NCBI GenBank assembly: GCA_027625915.1 | Contig: JANTQA010000060.1 | Span: forward strand, 6,696,001 to 6,760,000 | Length of the DNA: 64,000 nt | Direction: 5' to 3' | From: Anaeramoeba flamelloides | Lineage: Eukaryota > Metamonada > Anaeramoebidae | Shown here: positions 23,530-33,762 of the stretch, one piece after another | How the letters are laid out: each line of letters opens with the position of its first letter | Numbering within the stretch: position 1 is the first letter of the stretch | The notes under the pieces: model-generated | Seen by the model: the letters and a program-made list of their open reading frames with translations, nothing else | Told to the model about the DNA's origin: nothing | Database searches by the model: none | Translations under genes and position numbers: made by a program

Positions 23530-23650
23530 CCTTTTTTGTTAATCTTATCAGATCATTATTTTTTGATACTTTGCATATATAAAAGTTGTTCTCGAATATC
23601 ACTAATAACTTATTTTAAACTTTGAGAGTGTTTTGTGAAAGATTAATCCA
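23530..23650 (+). repeat. Family H interspersed repeat, copy 2
   Basis: TTATCAGATCATTATTTTTT, GATACTTTGCATATA and AATATCACTAATAAC align with the copy at 18437-18550 at reduced identity. Confidence 0.5.
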
Positions 23651-24969
23651 TCAATGTATAAATAAATAACTTAATATTTTGTGATTTTTTACTAAATTTG
23701 TCTTTTTTCCAAAAACTATCAAACTTTTCATGTATACCCACAATGAACAGTTTTCGTGTGCTAAAAAAGACTAGGTTTCTAATAGCAAAATATTCAATTA
23801 ATTTAATAAAAGAACTAAAAAGTTTGGTGTTGAAACCAATTTTTTAAAAATCGAAAATATTTGTCAGAAATAAAAAAACAAAATAACTCCAAACATTTTT
23901 ATTCTTTGATTAAATTGCTTTTTTTGATATTAAAAACCTCAATTTCATAAACGAGTAACCTTTTTTATCTGGGCCGAAAGGAAAAATTTTATATTTTTGT
24001 AAAAATAACAAATTTAGTAAAAACTTTTCAAATATTATGTTATCACACTACAAGGAAAATTTAAACACCGAAAATAAAAGTTAGTCAAAACTATACATTG
24101 GATTTTAGTTATACTTCTTTGATAAATTATTTTTTTAAAGGTATCAAAATTTTATGTAATAAAAAAAAGATAGCTTTTAAACTCATGAAAATCCGAATAC
24201 ACAACTTTTCAAAAATATGGACTTTTGAAAAAAACACCTATTTTTGGGGTATTTTTTAATGAAAAAATTTGAAATGTATTAATTTTTGATTGAACATTAA
24301 GATTGAAAAAAGAATAAATATTAAAACAATTTGCAGAAAAAAATCGGGAATGTATATAAAAACCCAAACACAGAAACAAATAAAATGATAAAAAATATTC
24401 CAAAAACAGATAAAAAAAACAGATTTTTAATTTAATTAAGCGATATCTTTTGATTGAAATATTTTGTGCCATTATAAAATTTAAAAATATGTTTCTTTTT
24501 AGACTATTAAAAAAATACTTGAAATTTATGTCTCTAATAGGTCAATTAAAAATTTCAAAATTTAACAATTTTCAAAAAGGTTTACAACTTTAATAGATAT
24601 TAATATGAATTGAAAAAAAAATGAAATTTTTCAGTAATATTTTTTTCGTTTTTAATTGTTATGTATAATAACGTTTATTTTATGAGTGTATTTCAAAAAT
24701 ATAAAATTTGGAGATTTTTTTTTGAAAAAATTTTCCTTGTCTTGCAGTTTTGTAAATGTGCCCTTAAAAAAAAAAAAGTAAAAAAATATTGACACTAGGA
24801 TTCTCAATGGAACAAGTTGAACAGTTTATGAAAAAATTTTTAGGACTTATTTGATTGACTTTTTGATAATTACAAAATTTTTCATTTTTTCAACTTCGAA
24901 TATTTAATTGAACAACCCTTTTAAACAACAAAATCATAAGTTTCCTGTAATATTTTTCTTGATCTTAAA

Positions 24970-25836
24970 ATGTTTGTTATTCGAAATATGACCCATTCCT
25001 TAAAGGAAATGTTTAATGATTCAAAAATTGCGGATGTAAAATTTGTTGTTCGAGGAAAATTAGAAAAACCAAAAGAACCAAAATATGAAAACCCGAATGA
25101 AGCAGACCAATATCAACCAAAAAAAGAAATAAAAAAAGAACAAGATCAAAGCCAAGAACAACAAAAGGAACAAGAACAAAAACAAGAACAACAAAACGAA
25201 AACGAACAAGAAGAAGAAAAAGAAAAAGAAAACGAAAAAGAAAGTGAAAATCAAAAAGAAAACGAAACCAAAAAAGAAGAAGAAAAAGAAGAAAAAAAAA
25301 CAAAAGGAAAAAAAGACAAAAAGAAATCAAGATTTGAAGAAGGCGAAACTGTTTTTTATTGTAATAAAGTAATTCTCCATAACTGTTCAAATTATTGGAA
25401 GGAACTATTTTATAATGGAAATTGGAGAAAAGAAAAACAACACTACCATGAAGTTGTTATTGATCGATTCGAAGCAAAAATTTTTATCATCTTACTTCAA
25501 TATGCCTATACTCGTTCGGCCTCTTTAACTCTTGATAATTGGAAAATGGTACGCGACGCAGCACAACATTACCAAATCGATGGACTTGTTAAATTAGCTG
25601 AATCTTGGGTGTTAATTGAAAAAAATAGAATCAATAATGAAAAGCGAAATACAAACACAAATAAAAATCAAAATAAAAACAAAAACAAAAATTTGGGGAA
25701 AGGAAAAGGAAAAAATAAAGGTGGAGGAAGCAAAGGCAAAGGAAAAGGAAAAGGAAAAGGGAAAGGTAGAGGAAGAGGAAGAGGAAGAGGTAAAAAAAAG
25801 GGCAAAAAAAAAAAAACAGGAAAAAAAAGAAAATAA
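24970..25836 (+). CDS. BTB/POZ-domain protein with a large charged insert and Gly/Lys/Arg tail
   Basis: Single-exon, 288 aa. The BTB fold can be followed in two pieces. Residues 8-30 (SLKEMFNDSKIADVKFVVRG) give the first helix and strand. After a Lys/Glu/Gln insert at about 31-124 the domain resumes with ETVFYCNKVILHNCSNYWKE (from 126), then EVVIDRF, the IILLQYAYT helix and a final AAQHYQIDGLVKLAESWV helix. BTB domains mediate dimerisation and often recruit substrates to Cullin-3 ligases. No Kelch, BACK or zinc-finger partner domain follows. The tail (about 225-288) is Asn/Lys then GKGKGRGRG-like, suggesting nucleic-acid or acidic-partner binding (inference). Start chosen at the first Met; MTHSLKEM seven codons later is possible. 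Stop TAA. Confidence 0.85.
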   Translation: MFVIRNMTHSLKEMFNDSKIADVKFVVRGKLEKPKEPKYENPNEADQYQPKKEIKKEQDQSQEQQKEQEQKQEQQNENEQEEEKEKENEKESENQKENETKKEEEKEEKKTKGKKDKKKSRFEEGETVFYCNKVILHNCSNYWKELFYNGNWRKEKQHYHEVVIDRFEAKIFIILLQYAYTRSASLTLDNWKMVRDAAQHYQIDGLVKLAESWVLIEKNRINNEKRNTNTNKNQNKNKNKNLGKGKGKNKGGGSKGKGKGKGKGKGRGRGRGRGKKKGKKKKTGKKRK

Positions 25837-28258
25837 CTTAAACCATTGTGTATATTTAGGAAACCAAAGCAATAACCCGAACAAACAAAAAAAAAAAAAC
25901 ATTTTGAACGAATTTTTCAAAACCACACTCTTTTCAGAATTTTTCTCTCTCATTTTTGTAATCCTTCATTTTTTTTTTACCGTTTCAGATCTTTGCTTAT
26001 TCATTTTTGAAGAACTAAGTTTGGATCTCTCCTTTTGTTTTAAATTTTCAAATTATGTAAATAATTTCCGATTTTTTTTTGCTAAATTTTACATAATAAC
26101 AAAGAATTCAATCTAAATTAAAAGTATTTTGTATCACTTCTTTATTTCCATACAACCACTAATAAGACAAGAAATGTTTTTTTTTTAAATAGATAAATAA
26201 AGAAATGAAATGAAAAAAGAGAATTTTATTTATATATTTAATAATTCTTTTCTAATAATAGAAAAAGTATTGATTTAAATCCTATTTTAATTTCAAAAAC
26301 TGTAATCCTTTTCAAACACTATATTATGTAACTGTATTTTAATTCAAATTTTTTTGAAAAGTATTTTAATGAATTTAAAATATTTAAAAAAGAAATTTAT
26401 CAAAAATCTTCGTTGTTAAATTGGACAAAATTTAAAAGAAGGGAAGAATATTTATACTTTAAAAATAGAAGTTTCTAGATTAATTTCAGATATTGTATAC
26501 ATAAATTAAAAGTTTTTTCCAAGATATTCTTGTGAATTGGTATAAAGAATCAAGAAAATGTGAAGAAAAAACAGTTAAATTACATATGTTTAATTTTATA
26601 ATAGAATTATTTTTTAATAATATCAAACTAATTTTTTCTTATAAATATTAGACTATTTGGTAAATTTTTCTTGTTAAAAATATGATACACTTTTTCTTAG
26701 TTTTTTTGGATTGTATTGAATAAAGTTTATGAATGTTTTTATTATATGATTGTAAACATAATTTTTTTAATTTTAACCCCAATCAACTTTGATTTTTTAT
26801 TGATACAATATTTGTTATGTTTTTATTATTTTTATAATTATAATTGTGTATCCTTTTTAATGGTATTTTCATCTTTTAAAATCTCTGATATCTCTATACA
26901 AACACCAAAATTCACATTGGGTAAATAAACAAATAAATAAAATATCAAATTAATTTAATAGATGTAAAATATTTACAATTAACTACATTATTAAAAAAAT
27001 CGAAATTCAAAACAAAAATATTTTCGTTTTCGTATATACAGATTAAAAATCGGAAAGTTTGATCGATGTTTAACTCCCTATTATTTTACTCAATCTTTTA
27101 CTTGTAATTAAGTAGTTAATTAGTTCAGCATTTTATTTCACCATCCAATATTTTTCATAAAAAAACTGTTACAGACATTCTAAAATGACCCCTGGACTGT
27201 AGAAAGCCTATAAATTGAATTTCTATTATAATATTTATCAATTAAATAAAGCGTAAAATGGATTGGAATATTTATTACAAAATTTAAAAGTTCTTAGAGA
27301 AGTTAAAAATTCAAATTATCCAATTTTTTTGTATTATTATTAATAAACAAATTGATGTGAAAGTTATTTAATGCGGATCTTAAATTGCCAAAAATGAAAA
27401 AAATCATCAGATTTTAATAAATCAAAAGCGATCATCCAAAATATTTTTGAAATTTCAGTAATTCGGTTTTTTTAAAAGTTAATTTTTAAACTCAATGGTG
27501 TATGACAAAAAATTCTCCTCTGGTGTAACATAAATCAAAAATTTATCAAATGATTCGATACAACTGTTCTAATGCTAATAGAATTTTTTTTTCGAGATCA
27601 AATTTTGATACTAATATAGATTTTTAAAAAGTTGAATATGATGATATTAAAGCTTATTTTTATAATTTTTTTCTTAAATGAGCTAAATTGAAAAATAAAC
27701 TTCTGATATGTTCAAAAAATATCCAATTTATAAAGAGCAAAATTTATTGGGTTCTTCAGAGAATTTCCAATGTTTATAGTCAGTTTGGGTTCTGAAAATT
27801 TATATTTAAAAAATGAGAAACAATACTTGAATATTCTCTCTTTAATGAATTTTTTTTTTTAATCGTAGCTTTTTTATCTTTTTTTTCGACTTTTTAAAAA
27901 TCTATATCAGTATTAAAATTTGATATTGAAAAATTTTCATGTAGCTTTCGAACAGTTACTTAATTTGAATTTTCTACTTAATAAAATAAAATTTATTTAA
28001 ATAAAGCAATTTATGTATATTCAAAAATTATATGATCAAGTTGGAAAAGCTGTAATATTGTTAAAAGAAATGTTAAGTACATTCCAAATCCACCATGAAA
28101 TTTTTACAATATCAAATTTTAATACTGATATAGATTTTTAAAAAGTCGAAAAAAAAGATAAAAAAGCTACTATTCAAAAAAAACAATTTTAAAATGATAA
28201 CCAAAATCTTCCAAAGTTCAACATTCATTTTTATTTCAATTCCAATAAAAAACTTTTA
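25837..28258. other. Intergenic region ending in an inverted repeat next to PIG-U
   Basis: No gene was recognised. An ORF at 26716-26928 is AT-driven and unlikely to be real. Family E repeat sequence lies at about 27590-28200, including the perfect inverted repeat described separately. Confidence 0.5.
27865..28170. repeat. Perfect 63-bp inverted repeat upstream of PIG-U
   Basis: Arm 1 is 27865-27927 (starting GTAGCTTTTTTATC) and arm 2 is 28108-28170 (ending GATAAAAAAGCTAC). The arms are exact reverse complements over 63 nt, with further imperfect pairing just inside. The 180-nt spacer separates them. The right arm ends 88 bp before the PIG-U ATG. Similar sequence occurs at about 27595-27650 and about 42940-42990 (family E), so it is probably a MITE. 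Confidence 0.85.
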
Positions 28259-29770
28259 ATGGTTCTCCAATTTTCTTTGATTTTACTTGGGATTCTTTTA
28301 AGAGTGGCAACTTATCACTTTGACTTAACTTCCATTTACAATCAAAAATTTGAATATGTAACCCCATTCACTTCGTTTGATAATTTGATTGAAGCTGTTC
28401 ATTTGATGTCCCATGGAACATCTCCATATGGAGGAAGTCACTTCCATTTACCACCAATCTATTTATGGCTATTTAGGTGGGTTGATCAAGGCAGTTATTC
28501 AAAATGGGGATTAAGAATCATATTTATCTTGATTGATTTAATCTGTAGTCTCTTAATCTTTTTAATTATTAAGCAAACGCTTTTTCAACAAAAAAACAAA
28601 AGGCTGAAGCAGAAATTCGAAAGAATTTTACCAGTTGCAATTTCGTCGATATACTTTTTAAACCCATTTACAATTGTTTCTTGTTTAGTTTATTGTATGG
28701 GTAATTTTACAAGGCTTTATATTTTATTATCGATCTATTTTGCTATGAATGCGAATTTAGTTTTATCAACATTTGTTTTAGCACTTGCAGCATACACTGA
28801 AGTTACACCTGCTTTATTAATTATTCCGATTATACTTTGTTGTATTAAACAACGATCGCAACTTTTCAAAGCAAAATTACATTTCACCAAATCAAAACAA
28901 ATTCCAAGTAAAAAGAAAAACAAAAACGAAGAAAAACAAAAAGAAAAAGAAAAAGAAAAAGAAAAAGAAAAAAGAGAAAAAAATCAAACAAAACAACAAC
29001 AACAAAAAACAAAACAAAAGAAGTCAAAAATATATTTACAATGGTTTTTTGGGCTATTTTTATTCTTCTTTTTGTGGGGTATTCTTTTAATTTTATCTCA
29101 GCTAATGTTCAATTCCAATTTTACAAATATCCAAGCACTAACAAAGGATCCAAATTTCTTTCAACATTTCTTCTCAAATAACCATTATTTCACTTTCCTT
29201 AAGCATACGTATTATTTCCTTTTAAATATCACAGACTTAACTCCTAATATCGGGTTGTATTGGTATCTTTTAACAGAAACATTTGTTGTCTTTCGTCAAT
29301 TTTTGGTCTTTACTTTGCAATTCATTAACGTCGTTGGATTAATCCCCTTTACCCTACGGTTCCATTCGTATCCGTTATTCTTGCTCGCAATAATAACTTC
29401 TTCAATAACAATTTTAAAGGCCTACCCAACACTTGCAGACTTCCCTTTCCTTTTCTGCCTCTTGGTCATGCAACCAAAGCTTTTAGAAAAAACTAGATAT
29501 AGAACCTTTTTCATTCGTGGGTTCCAAGTGGTTATTGGCTTATTATCACCATTTTATAAAATTTGGATACAGGACGGAACTGGTAATGCAAATTACCTTT
29601 TTGGCATATCTTTAAGTTTTAGTTTTGCTGAAATTTTAGTTTTAATGGAGGTGATTCGATCGGCAATGATAGTAATAACAAATGAAAAAGATAAAAAAAA
29701 AGAAAAAAATTCCAAACCATATTATATTAGCACACCAAATAAAAAATTAAATTCAAAAAAAGATAAATAA
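28259..29770 (+). CDS. PIGU: PIG-U (GPI transamidase complex subunit, Cdc91 homologue)
   Basis: Multi-pass ER membrane subunit of the GPI transamidase, thought to help recognise the GPI lipid. Single-exon, 503 aa against 435 in human. Conserved: TSPYGGSHFHLPPIYLWLF near the N-terminus, YFLNPFTIVSC, the hallmark DLTPNIGLYWYLLTE block in the C-terminal half, then LKAYPTLADFPF and GTGNANYLFGISLSF. The first 15 residues form a hydrophobic helix (MVLQFSLILLGILLR), supporting the ATG at 28259. Length excess comes mainly from a Lys/Glu/Gln-rich cytosol-type loop around residues 215-255, a short charged C-terminal tail making up the rest. The start is 88 bp downstream of a perfect inverted repeat. 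Stop TAA. Confidence 0.95.
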   Translation: MVLQFSLILLGILLRVATYHFDLTSIYNQKFEYVTPFTSFDNLIEAVHLMSHGTSPYGGSHFHLPPIYLWLFRWVDQGSYSKWGLRIIFILIDLICSLLIFLIIKQTLFQQKNKRLKQKFERILPVAISSIYFLNPFTIVSCLVYCMGNFTRLYILLSIYFAMNANLVLSTFVLALAAYTEVTPALLIIPIILCCIKQRSQLFKAKLHFTKSKQIPSKKKNKNEEKQKEKEKEKEKEKREKNQTKQQQQKTKQKKSKIYLQWFFGLFLFFFLWGILLILSQLMFNSNFTNIQALTKDPNFFQHFFSNNHYFTFLKHTYYFLLNITDLTPNIGLYWYLLTETFVVFRQFLVFTLQFINVVGLIPFTLRFHSYPLFLLAIITSSITILKAYPTLADFPFLFCLLVMQPKLLEKTRYRTFFIRGFQVVIGLLSPFYKIWIQDGTGNANYLFGISLSFSFAEILVLMEVIRSAMIVITNEKDKKKEKNSKPYYISTPNKKLNSKKDK

Positions 29771-32700
29771 TATAATTTTTATTATGAGAAATTTTAATTT
29801 GAATTATTTAAATATTGAATTTTAATTTTTATTTTTTTTCCCGTTTTTTTTGTTTTTTTTTATTTTTTTGATTTTCTATTCTTAAAAAGTAAAACAAAGC
29901 AAATGTCTTTAAATATAAAAACAAATATAAGTATTGATATTTTTTTATTTCACCAAATTATTTCCAAAATTTAGGAAAGAGATCGGCTGAAATTAAAAAA
30001 TAAAAGCTGAATAATCTTATTTTTAAAATTGAAGATAATTAATGAATAAAATATTTTTAAAATTAAGACAAGATCATCAAAAATAAAAGCCTTGGTCTGA
30101 ATCAAAAATTAACTTTATCTGGATTTCTATTATTTTTATTTGTTGAATAAAAAAATCAATTACTTGCAATTTTTTTTCATATAAACTAAATTTCATAATA
30201 AATGGTCCATGTTACATTTGAATTTTGAATGGTATTTGTATTATTTTGAAGTTTTTCCCATCACAATGAAAAGTTTGTAAATAAATCATTTTTTCTCTTT
30301 TTTATTTTTTCGACAATATTTTTTTAAAATGGAAAATGAAAATGAAAATATGCAAAGAAGTAACAGATGAATTAATAAAAAAATTGTTTCAAATATGAAA
30401 AAGAGATTAGATTTAGTTATTCAAAAGGAAGAAGAATCGATAAATGGGGTTTTATTACTTTTTTAAAATTTCTATTTTTATTGTAATGCTTCTTTCAAAA
30501 TAAATAGCCAAAATTTTTTTTAATTTATTTTTTTTTATACTTTTTTATATTTTATTTTTAGAAGAAAAATAAATATCTATTGAGTATATAACTGAATATT
30601 AAAATAGAAAATTTTGTATTATAATAGATAAATTCAATTATTAAAAATATTTTTCTTTAAAATTTGATTTTTAATGGTTCAATGATTTTGAATTAGAATT
30701 TATTTTTTATCCTTCTATGAAGTAATCAAAATAATCATTTTTTTCTCAAAATGTCATATTTTAGAGTTCGTTCCTTTTCTCTTCTCTCTATATAGTATTT
30801 CTAAAAATGATGGGAATTTTTTTTAAAAAATTTCATAAAAAATCATTTTTTTTAGTGGTGGTATTCGTTAAATGATAATAGAAAATTAAGTTTAATATTA
30901 ATACCAATTGAATAAATGGCGAAAGTATTTATTTCAAAATAAGTTGGTTAAAATATTTCTAAAAAATGAAAAAAAAAAAAAATATCTAATTTTTTGATTA
31001 GAAGAAAACAATGTACAAACAATATCAATAAATAACTGGAAATAAGAAAACGGTAAAAAAGATTTGTATAAACAATCATATGTAGTTATGTGTTTTTCAA
31101 TTCTATTGGAAAATAAGTACAGATTAAATAAGTTATGATAAAGATTTTTTGATCAAAAAGAAAATAATAATGACCAATTTTCACCCCATAAGAATATCAG
31201 ATGAAATCGAGATCATAAATTTAATATATTTTATTACTATAACACAATATTAAGAAAAAAATTGGACTATTATCAAGAATTAATAACTAATAATAAATGA
31301 TTTTGTGGATTTAAATAACTTTTTGAAGATTTATTTTGATAAATATATATTAAAAGAAAATTTACCCTCTATTTTGGAAATAACATTAATCTTTTTCAAC
31401 CCTTGGGAAAATGTTTTTTTGCTATGGACTGTTGATGATTTGCAGTTTAGGTAAGATTTTACTAAAAAATTTTCCCTAGAAATTAGATACTTTTAAGATA
31501 TTTTTTCATCCCCAATAACCATCTCTAGCACTGAGGATTCTTCTTTGTCTTTTATTGGCTTAACTTAAAATCATGTAGTCCCTTCTTTTATTTCTTATAT
31601 TTCTCATGCTTTAAAATTATATTATTTTCTATTTCAACCATGCTTAAAAAATTTGCTAGAAGATTTATGTTAACAATATCTGAATAAAAAATGGAAAAAG
31701 AATTCTTTTCTTTTCCTTGATTTTTTTCAGTAAAAATTTCATGCAAGAAATTGAAATTATGATCTCTAGTTATTCACTTATCCCAATTTATTTTATAGAG
31801 TAATATATTTTTATGAAGTATTTTCCTAAATAATGGTATGAATTACTGAATAAAAAATTTAAAACAATACCTTTTTTTCCTATTTAAATTTCAAAATCAA
31901 GTGGTTATTTGTGTTTTTTGATGAAATCAGAGTTCCTTCTAAGAATGATATGTTTAGATGCTACAATTTTGAGTTTCCTATTTGTGAATTTCTATTTATA
32001 AACTAGTTTGAGATTTTTTTTTTTATTTTTTTAAAATTATGGTTTGTTGTCAGTAGTTCTATTTTTGAATCTCTACCCAAATTGGAAATTTAGATTTCTC
32101 TATATTTTCCTCAAAAAAAAAAATCAATTTTAGTTGTGAATGAAAAGTATGTGTGTCCGTGTAATGATGATATGAAATTTATCATAGATAAAACCAATTC
32201 CAAAAAAAAAAATTGGACACACCTAGAAACAAAAAATGGTCAAAAGAAATCCCGATTTATTATATTTTTCCAAAAATAATATAAAACCACATTTAAGTTA
32301 CATCGTATTAATGTTTTTATAAGTAATTATTTTTATTCAAATAAATAAAAAAAAATATAAAACGAAAAAATAAAAATTGGTATATCCAAAATAATGAAAC
32401 CAGCGGAACAACATTTGTATTGGTAAATTTGTTGAAATTATGTCAAAAATTATTGTTCGATCAAATGATAGATGTCATCAACCAATTCTATGTGATTTTT
32501 CGAATTAACAAAATCAACATTAATATTCTTTTGATTAATTAAAAAAAAATTACATATCTAACCGAATAGATTATTAAAGGAAAAAAAGAAAATTAAAACA
32601 AAACAAGAGAGACAAAAAATGAAATAATTTTTAAAATCAAAATTATTCCTAAATTGATTATAAAGTGGAGTATTATTATTCTTTCAACTATTAAATTGTG

Positions 32701-33762
32701 TACAAATTTTTGGAATTAGTTGATAATTTCATTTTTCTCTCTCTGTTAAATACAAAAAAAAACCTCCTTCTATTATCTATCTTTACATAATTCTATCGTT
32801 TATAATAGTTTTTTTTTACAACAAATTTCTTTTGTGTAAACATTGTAAAAAACTATATTGTTGTTTATGAAACAAACCAAAATATAAATTAAGATTTGAA
32901 ATATGGAAGATTGAATTTAAATAATCCTCGAAATAGTATTGTCTTTAGATTTTTAAGTATTTAGAAATTAAAGAATCCTCCAAAAAATGGAAAATTTTTT
33001 TAAATTATCGATCATTTAGAAAGTTATGAGTCAAAAATTCAAATTATAGAATTTAGTGAATTAATAGGAATTTTTTGGGCGTAATTTTAAATTCCACCTT
33101 TGCATTAGGTTATCATACAACCATAAAAGCTTGTTATATAAATTAAAATATGGTATAGAAAATGAATTTTCTGTTGTTGATAGATTTCCTTGTAGTTTTG
33201 GTACTGCTATAAAAAAATTGAATTTGAATATTTTTTTTCAAAGAGAAATTGTTAATCTCTTTTGAAATTTGGAGGTTTTTCTTCATGGAATTTATATTAG
33301 TATAAAACATTTTTATAGAAAGGGGAATATGAGATTGAAAATTGAATTTTTTGTTTATCAAAGATTTCACTATAGGTTTGGAACAACTGTATACTAAATT
33401 TAAGCAATCATGAGCTTGTTTATTTTTTCCAATTTCAAGAAAAAAAAATTATAAATCCCCACATTCACACCCTCTCTCAAACATTAAATAACTAATAATA
33501 ATCTACAAACAACATCATAAATAAATTGGTTTGGTTTTATTAAAGAAAAAGAAAAATATCAGACAGTTAAAAAATTAATTGCTTAAAGTCATTGTAATAA
33601 CATTTTTATGTAAAAAAATAATAATCATAAAAAATAAATAAGAAGAAGAATAAATAATAATAATAATAATAAGAAAAGAAATTTCACATATTATTAAAAA
33701 TATTTCAAATAAAAAATAATTTTTAAAAAAAATCTCTATTTATAACAAATAATTTAATAAAT
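29771..33762. other. Long AT-rich intergenic region
   Basis: Four kilobases between convergent genes with no supported exon. It contains a family D repeat (32205-32720) and a spaced direct duplication (33157-33220 and 33338-33405, sharing ATAGATTTC/AAGATTTCACTATAGG-type sequence). Otherwise A/T low complexity. Confidence 0.5.
32205..32720 (+). repeat. Family D interspersed repeat with internal TIR element
   Basis: Collinear over about 500 bp with 58905-59420. Near its left end is a segment of about 180 bp bounded by TTGGACACACC and GGTATATCCAA (TTTGGACACACCC and GATGTGTCCAAA in the other copy), like a small TIR element. Downstream shared motifs include AAATTTGTTGAAAT, TGTTCGATCAAATGATAG and ATTCTTTCAACTATTAAAT. 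A third partial copy is at about 3780-4150. Confidence 0.65.

Larger units (their letters stand above)
21911..24969. other. Intergenic region with repeat fragments
   Basis: No gene is supported. It contains the right end of a family B element (about 22672-22805), a G-rich patch (22871-22887, G7-AC-G6) and a divergent family H copy (23530-23650). The remainder is A/T-rich sequence without recognisable structure. Confidence 0.5.

Noticed and set aside
25013-26116. ORFs overlapping the BTB gene on both strands (25013-25390, 25612-25953, 25616-26116)
   Set aside because: Phe/Leu- or Lys/Glu-rich translations of simple repeats in the wrong frame.
26716-26928. 70-residue + ORF in the gap before PIG-U
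   Set aside because: Composition is Phe/Tyr/Ile-rich as expected from AT-rich DNA, with no domain or neighbouring exon.
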